64,000 bases of DNA from Methylobacterium sp. Leaf118. Lineage in GTDB: Bacteria; Pseudomonadota; Alphaproteobacteria; Rhizobiales; Beijerinckiaceae. A model generated the notes under the pieces. The model made no database searches. It was not told the DNA's origin and saw only the letters and a program-made list of their open reading frames with translations. Shown here in pieces: positions 49,488-57,999 of this stretch. The position numbers and the translations under genes are program-made. The stretch spans positions 34,311 through 98,310 of the forward strand of contig NZ_CAKLBV010000012.1 of assembly GCF_920984675.1 (NCBI RefSeq), read 5' to 3'. Position 1 is the stretch's first letter. Every line of letters starts with the position of its first letter.

Positions 49488-51310
49488 CAGAGCTGGCCTT
49501 CGAGCACGCGGCCGACCTCGTCGAGGGTGGTGTCGCCCGCGATCACCCGCGCCCGGCCGCTCTCGACGAGGCTCGCCATGCCGCCCGCCCGCGCCCGCGC
49601 CGCGATGGGCCCCTCCCCCGCGCCCTCCGCGATCAACCCGCGCAGGCCGGCATCGAGAGTCATGATCTCGGAGACGACCATGCGCCCGCGATAGCCGGTG
49701 CCGTTGCAGGCCGGGCACCCTCGGGCGCGTTTGAGCGTGAGCGGCACCCGGGGGGCGACGGCGAGGCGGAGCCGCTCCTGGTCGCTCGCGGGCTCCGGCG
49801 CCGCGCAGGCGCCGCAGAGCCGGCGGACGAGCCGTTGCGCGACGACGCCATTCAGCGTCGCGGCGATGAGATAGGGCTCGACGCCCATATCCATCAGCCG
49901 GGTCACGGTGGCGGGGGCGGAGTTGGTGTGCAGCGTCGAGACGACGAGGTGGCCGGTGAGCGAGGCCTGCACGGCGATGCGCGCGGTCTCGCCGTCGCGG
50001 ATCTCGCCGACCATGACCACGTCGGGATCCTGGCGCAGGATCGAGCGGAGCGCGGCGGCGAAATCGAGGCCGATCCCGGCATGGGCCTGGACCTGGTTGA
50101 CCCCGGCCATCCGGTACTCGATCGGGTCCTCGACGGTGACGACCTTGAGATGCGGGCCGTTGATGCGCCGGAGCGCCGCGTAAAGCGTCGTGGTCTTGCC
50201 CGAGCCCGTGGGGCCGGTGACGAGGACGAGGCCGTTGGGGCGGCTCGTCATCGCCTCGATCCGGGCGATCGCCGGCGCGTCGAAGCCCAGCGAGGTGAAG
50301 TCCTCGACCCGGCGCGAGCCGTCGAGGACGCGCAGAACCACGCTCTCGCCATGGGCCGTCGGCAGGGTCGAGACGCGGATGTCGACGTCCTGGCCGCGGT
50401 CGGGCGCCTTCATGCGCCCGTCCTGGGGCAGGCGCCGCTCGGCGATGTTGAGGCCCGACTGAATCTTGATGCGGGTGGTGAGGGCGAGCTGCACCGATTT
50501 CGGGAGCCGCTCGGCTTCCACCAGCACGCCGTCCACGCGGTAGCGCACCCGCATGTCGCTCTCTTCCGCCTCCAGGTGGATGTCGGAGGCGGTGAGTTCG
50601 AAGGCCTTCCGCACGAGGCGTGCGGCCAAGCGGACGATCGGGGCTTGGCTCGCCACGTCGGCGAGCCGGCTCAGGTCGTCGTCGGCGCCGCCCTCGTCCT
50701 CGCCGGCCGCGTCGCCGTAGAGGGCGCGGTGGGCCCGCTCGAACTGGCCTGGGCCGACGAGGCGACAGGTGACCGGCCGGTCGGTGAGATGTTCGAGCGC
50801 CGCCGGAATCTCGGGATCGAAGGCGTCCACCAGGGCCACGACGAGGCCGTCCTCGTCGTCCGACAGCGGCAGCACCCGGGCACGGGCGCAGTAATCGGCG
50901 CCGATCAGGTCGGGCCGGACGGGGGCGGCGGGCAGATCCTCCTCTTGGAGGATGGCGAGGCCCGTGGCCGCGGCCAGAGCCTCGACGAGGCCCGCCTCAT
51001 GGACGAGGCCGAGTTCGCTCAAGAGGACCGGCAGCGGCCGGCGACCCGGCCGGTCGAGGGCGGCCAGGGCCCGCTCGTGACCGGCGGCGTCGAGCAGGCC
51101 GCGTGCGGCGAGGTTGTCCAGGAAGGCCCGGGGGGCGTCGCGCCGATCGCGGCTGCCGCCGCGCCGGTCGGGCCGGACCCGCCGTGGCCGGCTCTTCGAA
51201 CCCCAGACGCTCAGCATCCCCGGCAGGCCCCCGACGGCGCCCTTCGCGTCCAGGGTTCGACCGTCCCCGAATCCCGCGCGGCGTCGCGCCGTGTCGAGCG
51301 AGGTAATCAC
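49487..51310 (-). CDS. gspE: Type II secretion ATPase GspE
   Basis: About 607 residues. A T2SSE N-terminal domain (FLDNLAARGLLDAAG), the ASDIHLEAE Asp box near 241, Walker A GPTGSGKT at 366-373, the HTN and EIRDGETARIAVQA region, and a zinc-binding pair CGAC...CPAC near 505 and 545. These are all present and intact. The start is uncertain: GTG at 51310 is six bases after AAGG; an ATG at 51218 would drop 31 residues. gspF follows directly. No other gsp gene is in the window. Confidence 0.93.
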   Translation of the reverse strand: MITSLDTARRRAGFGDGRTLDAKGAVGGLPGMLSVWGSKSRPRRVRPDRRGGSRDRRDAPRAFLDNLAARGLLDAAGHERALAALDRPGRRPLPVLLSELGLVHEAGLVEALAAATGLAILQEEDLPAAPVRPDLIGADYCARARVLPLSDDEDGLVVALVDAFDPEIPAALEHLTDRPVTCRLVGPGQFERAHRALYGDAAGEDEGGADDDLSRLADVASQAPIVRLAARLVRKAFELTASDIHLEAEESDMRVRYRVDGVLVEAERLPKSVQLALTTRIKIQSGLNIAERRLPQDGRMKAPDRGQDVDIRVSTLPTAHGESVVLRVLDGSRRVEDFTSLGFDAPAIARIEAMTSRPNGLVLVTGPTGSGKTTTLYAALRRINGPHLKVVTVEDPIEYRMAGVNQVQAHAGIGLDFAAALRSILRQDPDVVMVGEIRDGETARIAVQASLTGHLVVSTLHTNSAPATVTRLMDMGVEPYLIAATLNGVVAQRLVRRLCGACAAPEPASDQERLRLAVAPRVPLTLKRARGCPACNGTGYRGRMVVSEIMTLDAGLRGLIAEGAGEGPIAARARAGGMASLVESGRARVIAGDTTLDEVGRVLEGQL

Positions 51311-51783
51311 CGTGAGCCTTAACAACTCCTCTCGCCGATCCGCGGGGCGCGGCGGAGCCCGGGCTCGCCTTCGGCCGTGTCGGCCCGGGTGCGGCGGAAT
51401 GTCCGAAAGTTCGCCGCATTCGAGGGGATGCCCACCCGCGCGGCTCCGATGACAGCGCTTGTCGCGTCGGTCTGAGGGGGCGCGCCGTTCCGCGAAAAAG
51501 CCGATGCGACGCAGAGACTTGGAAAATCGTCTCGGATCCCGTCTCCGGGGCGACGCGCGCGACAACCCTCGGTGTCGCCCCTCCCCTCGTTCGATCGGGC
51601 CGAAGCGCCGGACGAACCGGGTGTGCCCCCGAACGCCGTCGACATCGGGTCCGCCTCCGCGGCGCTACGGCCTGACTCGGGGCTCCGAAATGGTGCAGCT
51701 TCTGCCTGTGTCTTGGAAGTAACAGCCAGGTAACCTGGAATGGAGTATATCAATTCCAGCTTATACCGATGGGGGCCATAAAT
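51311..51783. other. Intergenic region between gspE and the barrel gene
   Basis: About 470 bases containing the gspE leader on the minus strand and the promoter/leader of the beta-barrel gene on the plus strand. The last 60 bases are AT-richer and hold two inverted repeats. Open frames in the GC-rich part are low-complexity and are not called. Confidence 0.5.
51726..51759 (+). promoter_or_regulatory. Nested inverted repeats upstream of the 51784 barrel gene
   Basis: CCAGGT-A-ACCTGG (51726-51738, 6-base arms) overlaps CTGGAAT ... ATTCCAG (51735-51741 and 51753-51759, 7-base arms, 11-base loop). They lie 25-58 bases before the ATG. They could be an operator or, in RNA, alternative hairpins of the 5' leader. 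Confidence 0.4.
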
Positions 51784-52515
51784 ATGAACAAGGTATTAAT
51801 TTCTCTCGCTGCGCTCGTTCTACTGACATCGACCGCGTCGGCTGCCGATCTGCCGCGTCGCGTCGACCCGCCGCAGTTTGCTCCCGTTCCGGTCTTCAGC
51901 TGGACTGGCTTCTATGTCGGTGTGAACGCCAGCGGCGTCGTCGACGGCACGTTCGGCGCCTCGCTCCTGACCCCGGTCAACATTTCCGGAACCGCCTCGG
52001 CCGGCGGCTACGTCGCGGGCGGCACGATCGGCTACAACTACCAGTTCACTCCGGGCAACGGCTTCGTGATCGGCCTCGAGGGCGATGTCGGCTATGCCGA
52101 CATCCACAACCGCCTCTCGGTCTCGGTGCCGGGCCTCGGCAGCGCGTCCGCCGGTGTCGAGACCGACAGCTACTTCGCGACCGCCCGCGGTCGCCTGGGC
52201 TACGCCTTCGGTCCCGCTCTCATCTTCGCGACCGGCGGCTATGCCGCGTCGGAAATCGGCGTCCGCGCCGATGCCGCGGCACTGGGCTTCGCCGGCGCCT
52301 TCTCGCAGAAGACCTCGATCGACGGCTACACCGTGGGTGGCGGCCTCGAATACGCGATCCTGCCGAACTTCTCGGTCAAGGGCGAGTACCTCTACAGCAA
52401 CCTCGAGAAGCCCTTCCGCGGCAACGTGCTGGGCACCGATTTCACGGCCCGGGCGAAGCTCGAAGTGCAGCAGCTGAAGGTTGGTATCAACTACCGCTTC
52501 AACCTGTTCAACTGA
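51784..52515 (+). CDS. Outer-membrane beta-barrel protein (Omp25/31-like)
   Basis: 243 residues. Signal peptide MNKVLISLAALVLLTSTASA, then FSWTGFYVGVNASG, GGTIGYNYQFTPGNGFVIGLEGDVGYADI, RGRLGYAFGPALIFATGGYA, GGGLEYAILPNFSVKGEYLY and a closing INYRFNLFN. Typical of the single-domain eight-stranded barrels of alphaproteobacterial envelopes. The ATG at 51784 has GGGGG eight bases upstream; the longer in-frame start at 51769 adds five residues before the signal peptide. Confidence 0.9.
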   Translation: MNKVLISLAALVLLTSTASAADLPRRVDPPQFAPVPVFSWTGFYVGVNASGVVDGTFGASLLTPVNISGTASAGGYVAGGTIGYNYQFTPGNGFVIGLEGDVGYADIHNRLSVSVPGLGSASAGVETDSYFATARGRLGYAFGPALIFATGGYAASEIGVRADAAALGFAGAFSQKTSIDGYTVGGGLEYAILPNFSVKGEYLYSNLEKPFRGNVLGTDFTARAKLEVQQLKVGINYRFNLFN

Positions 52516-52542
52516 TCGCGTTCATTCCGTCGCTTTGATCCT

Positions 52543-52573
52543 CGGCCCGTCCGGCATTCCGCCGGGCGGGCCG
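52543..52573 (+). terminator. GC-rich terminator hairpin of the 51784 barrel gene
   Basis: A 13-base-pair stem (52543-52555 and 52561-52573, one G-U pair) with a 5-base loop ATTCC, 27 bases after the stop. The tail TTCCGCG is a poor T-tract, so it may be a pausing or 3'-protecting hairpin. Confidence 0.5.
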
Positions 52574-52761
52574 TTCCGCGTCGGGCAGGCTCACGCCGCC
52601 TGCTCCGACCGGCTGGCGCTTTCGGCGCGTGGCCGGACGCGGGGGGGTTAAGCGGAAAGCGCCCCATATCCGTCCAGGCTGGGCCGTCCGCCGAGGCCGG
52701 GTCGTCCGCAAGACGGGGCCCGGGACATCCGCGACGTGTCGCCCGCGCAGCGGAGTTCGCC

Positions 52762-53211
52762 TTGGGAAGCCGATACGGGTTGGAGATCCGCACTGCCGTG
52801 GCGGCCGACGCGCCGGGCCTCGCCGTTCTGCTGGAAGCGGCCGGCCATCCGATTCCGGCCCAGCGCCTGGCCGGCCGCGTCGAGGCCCTGCGATGGAGCC
52901 ACGGCACGGCCCTGATCGCCCTCGAATGGGGTCCGCCGAGCGGCGTCGTCGTCCTGCACTGGTACCCGGCGCTCGGCGAGGACGCCCCCGTCGCCGCCAT
53001 CACGACGCTTCTGGTCGGGCCCGAGGAGCGCCGCCGGGGCATCGGGCGCCAACTCTTGAAGTCGGCCTCCCAGGCCGCGCGCATGGCCGGCTGCGACGCG
53101 CTGCGCCTCCTGGCCGCGGCCGAGGATCCGACGCTGGCGGCCTTCTGCCGCGCCACCGGCTTCGTGTGGCGCGAGGACGCCTTTGTCCGGCCCCTGCGGA
53201 AGAAGGCCTGA
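52762..53211 (+). CDS. GNAT family N-acetyltransferase
   Basis: 149 residues, a single GNAT fold. The acetyl-CoA pyrophosphate-binding motif A is seen in LLVGPEERRRGIGRQLLKSA (Q/R-x-x-G-x-G/A, near residue 84-103), and ATGFVWREDAFVRPL is the C-terminal motif B. Substrate unknown. The TTG at 52762 is chosen because GGAG lies six bases upstream and no ATG precedes the fold; the start is tentative. Confidence 0.8.
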   Translation: MGSRYGLEIRTAVAADAPGLAVLLEAAGHPIPAQRLAGRVEALRWSHGTALIALEWGPPSGVVVLHWYPALGEDAPVAAITTLLVGPEERRRGIGRQLLKSASQAARMAGCDALRLLAAAEDPTLAAFCRATGFVWREDAFVRPLRKKA

Positions 53212-53239
53212 GCCCGGTATGACCTCCGGGCCCCGCGGC

Positions 53240-53491
53240 CTAGGGGACCACCTTCGCGACCGGAGCCGGCGAGCGGGTCAGGCTCTGGATTTCCCGCGGG
53301 GGCCGTCCGGCCTTCTGGGCGATCTCGGCCTCCTGCTCGGCAATGAGGTCGCGGGCCGGCGCGTCGCCGTCGAGCCCGCCGAGGATCTCCATGGGGACAC
53401 GCCGGTTCGAGGCTCGGCTGCCGTCCGAGTAGACGACATCGAAATTCACGAAGCCGCGCTGTTGCGGCAGAGATTTAATGCGCTTGGCCAT
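53240..53491 (-). CDS. Small hypothetical protein, 83 residues
   Basis: From the ATG at 53491: MAKRIKSLPQQRGFVNFDVV, YSDGSRASNRRVPMEILGGL and a charged, proline-containing tail. The central segment resembles a short beta-rich module, but no family is recognised. Composition is non-random and hydrophilic, so it is probably cytosolic. It lies divergent from the spermidine-synthase-like gene, 88 bases apart. Confidence 0.6.
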   Translation of the reverse strand: MAKRIKSLPQQRGFVNFDVVYSDGSRASNRRVPMEILGGLDGDAPARDLIAEQEAEIAQKAGRPPREIQSLTRSPAPVAKVVP

Positions 53492-53579
53492 GCCCGCTGA
53501 TAGAGGCTGCGCGGCGGTGAGAGCAACGGCTGCCGGCGCAGGCCGGGTTGCGCGCAGCGCGTGGCCGAGAGGGAACACG

Positions 53580-54251
53580 ATGAACGCCTGGGTTCACCTC
53601 GACACCGGGCACGTTCCCGGCGGCGGCAAGAGCCTCGCGCTGATGCAGCGGGGCACCGAGTTCTCGATCGTCGTCGACACCATCGAGCTGATGAACAGCA
53701 CACGGGGGCATTCGGAGGAGGCCCTGGCCTCGCTCGCCTGCGCTCGCCTCGCCGGCCGGCCGAGCCCGCGCCTGCTCATCGGCGGCCTCGGCATGGGCTT
53801 CACCCTGCGCGCGGCCCTGGCGGCGCTCGGCCCCGAGGCCCGGATCGTCGTCGCGGAACTGGTGCCGGCAGTGGCGGCCTGGGCGCGGGGGCCCCTGGCC
53901 GGCGTGTTTCGCGGCTGCCTGGACGATCCCCGCGTCACGGTGTGCGAGAGCGACGTGAACCGCCTGATCCAGTCGGCCCCGGCGGCCTGGGACGCCATCC
54001 TGCTCGACGTGGACAATGGCCCCGAGGGCCTGATGCGGCGGGGCAACGACCGGCTCTACGACAGCTGGGGCCTGAAGCGGGCCCATTGGGCGCTCACGCC
54101 CGGCGGCGTTCTCGGCGTGTGGTCGGGCTCACCGGCGCGGAAGTTCAAGTCCCGGCTCCAGCGCCACGACTTCGCCGTCGAGGAGGTGCGGATGCCGGCC
54201 AGCGGGACGAGCGGCCCGCGCCACGTGGTCTGGATCGCCACCCGGCCCTGA
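53580..54251 (+). CDS. Spermidine/putrescine-aminopropyltransferase-like methyltransferase-fold protein
   Basis: 223 residues. The glycine-rich loop [16 protein letters not shown] near residue 77 and the [13 protein letters not shown] and [15 protein letters not shown] blocks match the spermidine-synthase superfamily (Rossmann fold). It is short compared with true spermidine synthases, whose N-terminal barrel is missing, so the reaction is uncertain. ATG at 53580; the long upstream frame is GC shadow. Convergent with hflX. Confidence 0.78.
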   Translation: MNAWVHLDTGHVPGGGKSLALMQRGTEFSIVVDTIELMNSTRGHSEEALASLACARLAGRPSPRLLIGGLGMGFTLRAALAALGPEARIVVAELVPAVAAWARGPLAGVFRGCLDDPRVTVCESDVNRLIQSAPAAWDAILLDVDNGPEGLMRRGNDRLYDSWGLKRAHWALTPGGVLGVWSGSPARKFKSRLQRHDFAVEEVRMPASGTSGPRHVVWIATRP

Positions 54252-54265
54252 GGCCGCCCCGCGGC

Positions 54266-55666
54266 TCAGGGCGTGCCGCCGATCCGCTGGGCCGCCTCGA
54301 ACCGGTTGAGGAAACGCGGCTCCTTCTCGGGGGCGATGCGGATCGTGAGCGCGATCGTCCCAGCCGGGTCGGCGTGGCGGTCGAGCACCTCGGCATTCTC
54401 GTAGAGCCAGTTCAGCGCTGCGCCGTCCTCGGGCGGAAGCGTCAGCGCGAAGGTCGAGCGGGCGCGGGCGATCTGGCCCTCGATGCGCTGGGCCAGCAGC
54501 CCGAGGCCCTCGCCGGTCAAGGCCGAGACCAGGATGGGCCCGGGGCCGGCCCCGGTATGGCTGCCCGCGAGGTTGAGGAGCCGCGTGCGCTCGTCGGCCT
54601 CGAGGAGGTCGGCCTTGTTCCAGACCTCGACGATCCGCTCGGCATCGGGCTCGATGCCGAGTTCGCGCAGCACGCTCTCGACGTCCTCGGCCTGGGCCTG
54701 AGTGTCGCCGTGCGAGACGTCGCGCACATGCAGCAGGATGTCGGCCTCGATCACGTCTTCGAGGGTCGCCCGGAAGGCGGCGATCAACGAGGTCGGCAGG
54801 TCGGAGATGAAGCCGACCGTGTCCGACAGGATCACCGTCTCGCCATGGGGGAGCTTCGTCGCCCGGGCGGTCGGATCGAGGGTCGCGAACAGCATGTCCT
54901 GCGCCTTCACCTGCGCTTTGGTGAGGGCGTTGAAGAGGGTCGACTTGCCGGCATTCGTGTAGCCGACGAGGGCGACGATCGGGTAGGGCACCCGCGCGCG
55001 GCTCTTGCGGTGGAGGCCGCGGGTGCGCACGACGGCCTCCAGATCGCGCTCGATCCGGGTCATCCGCTCCTGGATCATGCGGCGGTCGGCCTCGATCTGG
55101 GTTTCGCCGGGCCCGCCGAGAAAGCCGAAGCCGCCGCGCTGGCGCTCGAGGTGGGTCCAGGAGCGCACGAGCCGGGACTTCTGGTAGGCCAGATGGGCGT
55201 GCTCGACCTGGAGCGTGCCCTCGCGGGTCGAGGCGCGGCGGCCGAAGATCTCGAGGATCAAGCCGGTGCGATCGATGACCTTGGCGCCCCAGGCCTTTTC
55301 GAGGTTGCGCTGCTGCACCGGCGAGAGCGCGCAATCCATCACCACGAGGCCGATCTCCTCGGCCTGGATCAGGCCGGCGATCTCCTCGACCCGGCCCTTG
55401 CCGAGATAGGTCGACGGGCGCGGGCGCTGGAGATGGAGACCGAGCGTCTGCGCCACGTCGAGTTCGATCGCGGCGGCGAGGCCCACCGCTTCGTCGAGGC
55501 GCGCCTCGTCGGAGCGGGTGAGGTCGGATTGTCCCGGCAGCGTGCGCTGGGCGGCCCGGGTGAGATACGGGCCGACCACCAGCGTGCGGGTTGCGGCGGC
55601 GATCTCGCCCTCGGGCGCGGCCTGCCGCTGGAGTCGTTCTTCGCCGGGCGTCTGCAATTCGGTCAT
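54266..55666 (-). CDS. hflX: Ribosome-dissociating GTPase HflX
   Basis: 466 residues. An N-terminal HflX domain with [16 protein letters not shown] and [18 protein letters not shown], then a GTPase domain with G1 GYTNAGKS at 235-242, G3 DTVG at 282-285 and G4 NKAD at 350-353, and a C-terminal region. HflX splits stalled 70S ribosomes, notably after heat or antibiotic stress. The ATG at 55666 is selected over the longer frame. hfq lies upstream on the same strand but about 470 bases away. Confidence 0.94.
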   Translation of the reverse strand: MTELQTPGEERLQRQAAPEGEIAAATRTLVVGPYLTRAAQRTLPGQSDLTRSDEARLDEAVGLAAAIELDVAQTLGLHLQRPRPSTYLGKGRVEEIAGLIQAEEIGLVVMDCALSPVQQRNLEKAWGAKVIDRTGLILEIFGRRASTREGTLQVEHAHLAYQKSRLVRSWTHLERQRGGFGFLGGPGETQIEADRRMIQERMTRIERDLEAVVRTRGLHRKSRARVPYPIVALVGYTNAGKSTLFNALTKAQVKAQDMLFATLDPTARATKLPHGETVILSDTVGFISDLPTSLIAAFRATLEDVIEADILLHVRDVSHGDTQAQAEDVESVLRELGIEPDAERIVEVWNKADLLEADERTRLLNLAGSHTGAGPGPILVSALTGEGLGLLAQRIEGQIARARSTFALTLPPEDGAALNWLYENAEVLDRHADPAGTIALTIRIAPEKEPRFLNRFEAAQRIGGTP

Positions 55667-56137
55667 CGGGGCCTCTCGCCGGTCAACTCGCGATCGCGAA
55701 GCCGGCTCCGTCGGTGGGCGAACGCCGCGAGAGATGGGGGCGCACCCTCGCCGGCGCTGACGAGGGCCAAGCCCTTTTTGCCGCCCTCGGCCCGGCAGCC
55801 GACGCGCCGTCCCGGGCGCGGCGGCTCGGGAGACGGCGCGTGCAGTCTTGAGAAAGATGGTCGGCAACGGGCTTCGAACAAGCGTCCCTGAGGACGCGGC
55901 TCGCGCGCCGCGCCGGACGCGGCCCGTCCGGGAGGGGAATCCCGCCGCGGAGGGATGCGCTTCATGCGATGGGACGCGCCGCTTTGCCTCCTAGGGTCGC
56001 GCCCGCGCCGCCCGATCCCGGAATGGGACCGCGACGCCGGCCCCTGAGCCTCGCGGCCGCGATCCACAGAACGCGGAAGGGCCCGGCCTCGGCGGAGCGG
56101 GCGAACGCCCGCGCTCCGCCTATGATCGGCGCTGGCC
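55667..56137. other. Intergenic region between hfq and hflX
   Basis: About 470 bases without a convincing gene. It holds a stable hairpin just after hfq (56091-56120) and probably an independent promoter for hflX, not identified. In many relatives hfq and hflX are close together; here they are separated. Confidence 0.5.
56091..56120 (-). terminator. Hairpin after hfq, possible terminator
   Basis: An 8-base-pair stem GGCGGAGC / GCTCCGCC and a 4-base-pair upper stem GGGC / GCCC with a loop GAAC, 18 bases after the hfq stop. No T-tract follows on the minus strand, so it may act as a 3'-end stabiliser or a Rho-assisted stop. Confidence 0.4.
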
Positions 56138-56392
56138 TTACGCCTTGTCGGGCGCGGTCTCGTCCGGCTCGAACAGCTGCACCGGATGGCCGGGCATGAT
56201 GGTCGAGATCGCATGCTTGTAGACGAGCTGAGAATGCCCGTCGCGGCGCAGCAGAACGCAGAAATTGTCGAACCACGTGACGACGCCTTGAAGCTTGACG
56301 CCGTTGACGAGGAAGATCGTCAGTGGGATCTTGTTCTTGCGGACATGGTTGAGGAACGTATCCTGGAGGTTTTGCGCCCGTTCGCCCGCCAT
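56138..56392 (-). CDS. hfq: RNA chaperone Hfq
   Basis: 84 residues. The Sm1 motif ([20 protein letters not shown] and [20 protein letters not shown]) and the Sm2 motif YKHAISTI are intact; Q8, F41-type and H58-type RNA-binding residues of Hfq are present. Hexameric Sm ring that pairs sRNAs with mRNAs. The gene follows ntrX on the same strand after about 240 bases. Confidence 0.97.
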   Translation of the reverse strand: MAGERAQNLQDTFLNHVRKNKIPLTIFLVNGVKLQGVVTWFDNFCVLLRRDGHSQLVYKHAISTIMPGHPVQLFEPDETAPDKA

Positions 56393-56628
56393 TTTTTCTT
56401 ATCCTTGTCTTGACACCGCTGCGCGAGGGCGCGGCCCGTTTCGTGGTCGCCCGGCGCATGCAACCATCGCGCCGCCGACACCCGCTTCCCCAAGCGTCGG
56501 TATTACAGGGCGAACCCCCTTCCGACGCAAGCCCTTCCTGGCGGCGAAGCGACACCGTGCCGATTCTGTCGGGGACGCCGCCGGGATCGGGGCCGGTTCC
56601 GTTTGCCGCTGGGTCGGGCCCTGCGGCG

Positions 56629-57999
56629 TCAGGGCCCGATGCCGAGGGACTTCAACTTACGGTGCAGCGCCGACCGCTCCATGCCGATGAATTCGGCGGT
56701 GCGGGAGATGTTGCCCGAGAAGCGGGCAATCTGCGCCACGAGGTATTCCCGCTCGAAGATCTCGCGGGCTTCGCGCAGGGCCAGGCTCATCAACTTCTCG
56801 CCGCCCGCCCCTGTCGGCGTCGTCGGCACCAGGGCGCCGATCTCGGTCGGCAGCATCTCGGAGGTGACCTCCTGATCGGGATCCGACTGGGTCAGGATCA
56901 TCAGCCGCTCGACGTTGTTGCGCAGCTGCCGGATGTTGCCGGGCCAGTCGTGGGATTGCAGCACCGCCATGGCATCCTCGGCGATGCGGCGGCGCGGCAG
57001 GCCGGTGGCCGCCGAGATCTGATCCATGAAGAAGGAGATCAGTTCCGGCACGTCCTCGCGGCGCTCGGCCAGGGAGGGGATGCGGATCGGCACGACCGAG
57101 AGGCGGTGGAACAGGTCTTCCCGGAAGCGCCCCGCCCCGATCTCCTCGGCGAGGTCGCGGGAGGAGGACGAGATGATCCGCACGTCGACATGGACCCGGG
57201 CGGTGCCGCCGACGCGCTGGAAGTTCTGATCGACGAGGACGCGCAGGATCCGGCTCTGCGTCTCCTTGGGCATGTCGGCGACTTCGTCGATGTAGAGGGA
57301 GCCGCCATGGGCCTCCTCCAGGGCGCCGACGCGGCGCGCCCTCCCCTCGCCCGCCTCGACGCCGAACAGTTCGGCCTCCATCGTCTCGGGCGTGATGGTG
57401 GCGGCGTTGATGACGACGAAGGGGCCGCTGGCCCGGGCCGAGGCCGCGTGGAGCGTGCGGGCCGAGAGTTCCTTGCCGGCGCCTGGGGCGCCGGAGATCA
57501 TCACCCGGGCGTTGGTCGGTGCCACCCGCTCGATGGTCTGGCGCAGCTGGTTGACGGCGACCGAGGCGCCGACGATGCGGCTCGCCTGCCCCGAGCGCAC
57601 CTTGAGATCGCGGACCTCGCGCTTGAGGCGGGAGGCCTCCAAGGCCCGCTCGGCCACCAGGATCAGCCGGTCGGCCTTGAACGGCTTCTCGATGAAGTCG
57701 TAGGCGCCCGACTTGATGGCCGCGACCGCGGTCTCGATGTTGCCGTGGCCCGAGATCATCACCACCGGCAGGTCGGGATGACCCGCCTTGATCAGGTCGA
57801 GCACCTGCAGCCCGTCGAGACGGGAGCCCTGCAGCCAGATGTCCAGGAAGACGAGGTGGGGCCGGCGCGACTCGATCGCCGCGAGCGCCTCGTCGGAGCC
57901 GGCGGCGGTGCGGGTGCGGTGGCCCTCGTCGTCGAGGATGCCGGCCACGAGGTCGCGGATATCCGCCTCGTCGTCGACGATCAGGATATCGGCGCTCAT
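56629..57999 (-). CDS. ntrX: NtrX nitrogen-response regulator
   Basis: 456 residues. Receiver with D9/D10 and phosphoacceptor Asp53, an AAA+ domain with Walker A GAPGAGKE at 170-177 and Walker B LYIDEV near 236, and a Fis-type helix-turn-helix at the C-terminus (TAEFIGMERSALHRKLKSLG). The loop that carries GAFTGA in sigma-54 activators reads ELFGVEAGEGRARRVG, so the sigma-54-contact motif is not conserved, as known for alphaproteobacterial NtrX. The start ATG overlaps the ntrY stop (ATGA). Confidence 0.93.
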   Translation of the reverse strand: MSADILIVDDEADIRDLVAGILDDEGHRTRTAAGSDEALAAIESRRPHLVFLDIWLQGSRLDGLQVLDLIKAGHPDLPVVMISGHGNIETAVAAIKSGAYDFIEKPFKADRLILVAERALEASRLKREVRDLKVRSGQASRIVGASVAVNQLRQTIERVAPTNARVMISGAPGAGKELSARTLHAASARASGPFVVINAATITPETMEAELFGVEAGEGRARRVGALEEAHGGSLYIDEVADMPKETQSRILRVLVDQNFQRVGGTARVHVDVRIISSSSRDLAEEIGAGRFREDLFHRLSVVPIRIPSLAERREDVPELISFFMDQISAATGLPRRRIAEDAMAVLQSHDWPGNIRQLRNNVERLMILTQSDPDQEVTSEMLPTEIGALVPTTPTGAGGEKLMSLALREAREIFEREYLVAQIARFSGNISRTAEFIGMERSALHRKLKSLGIGP

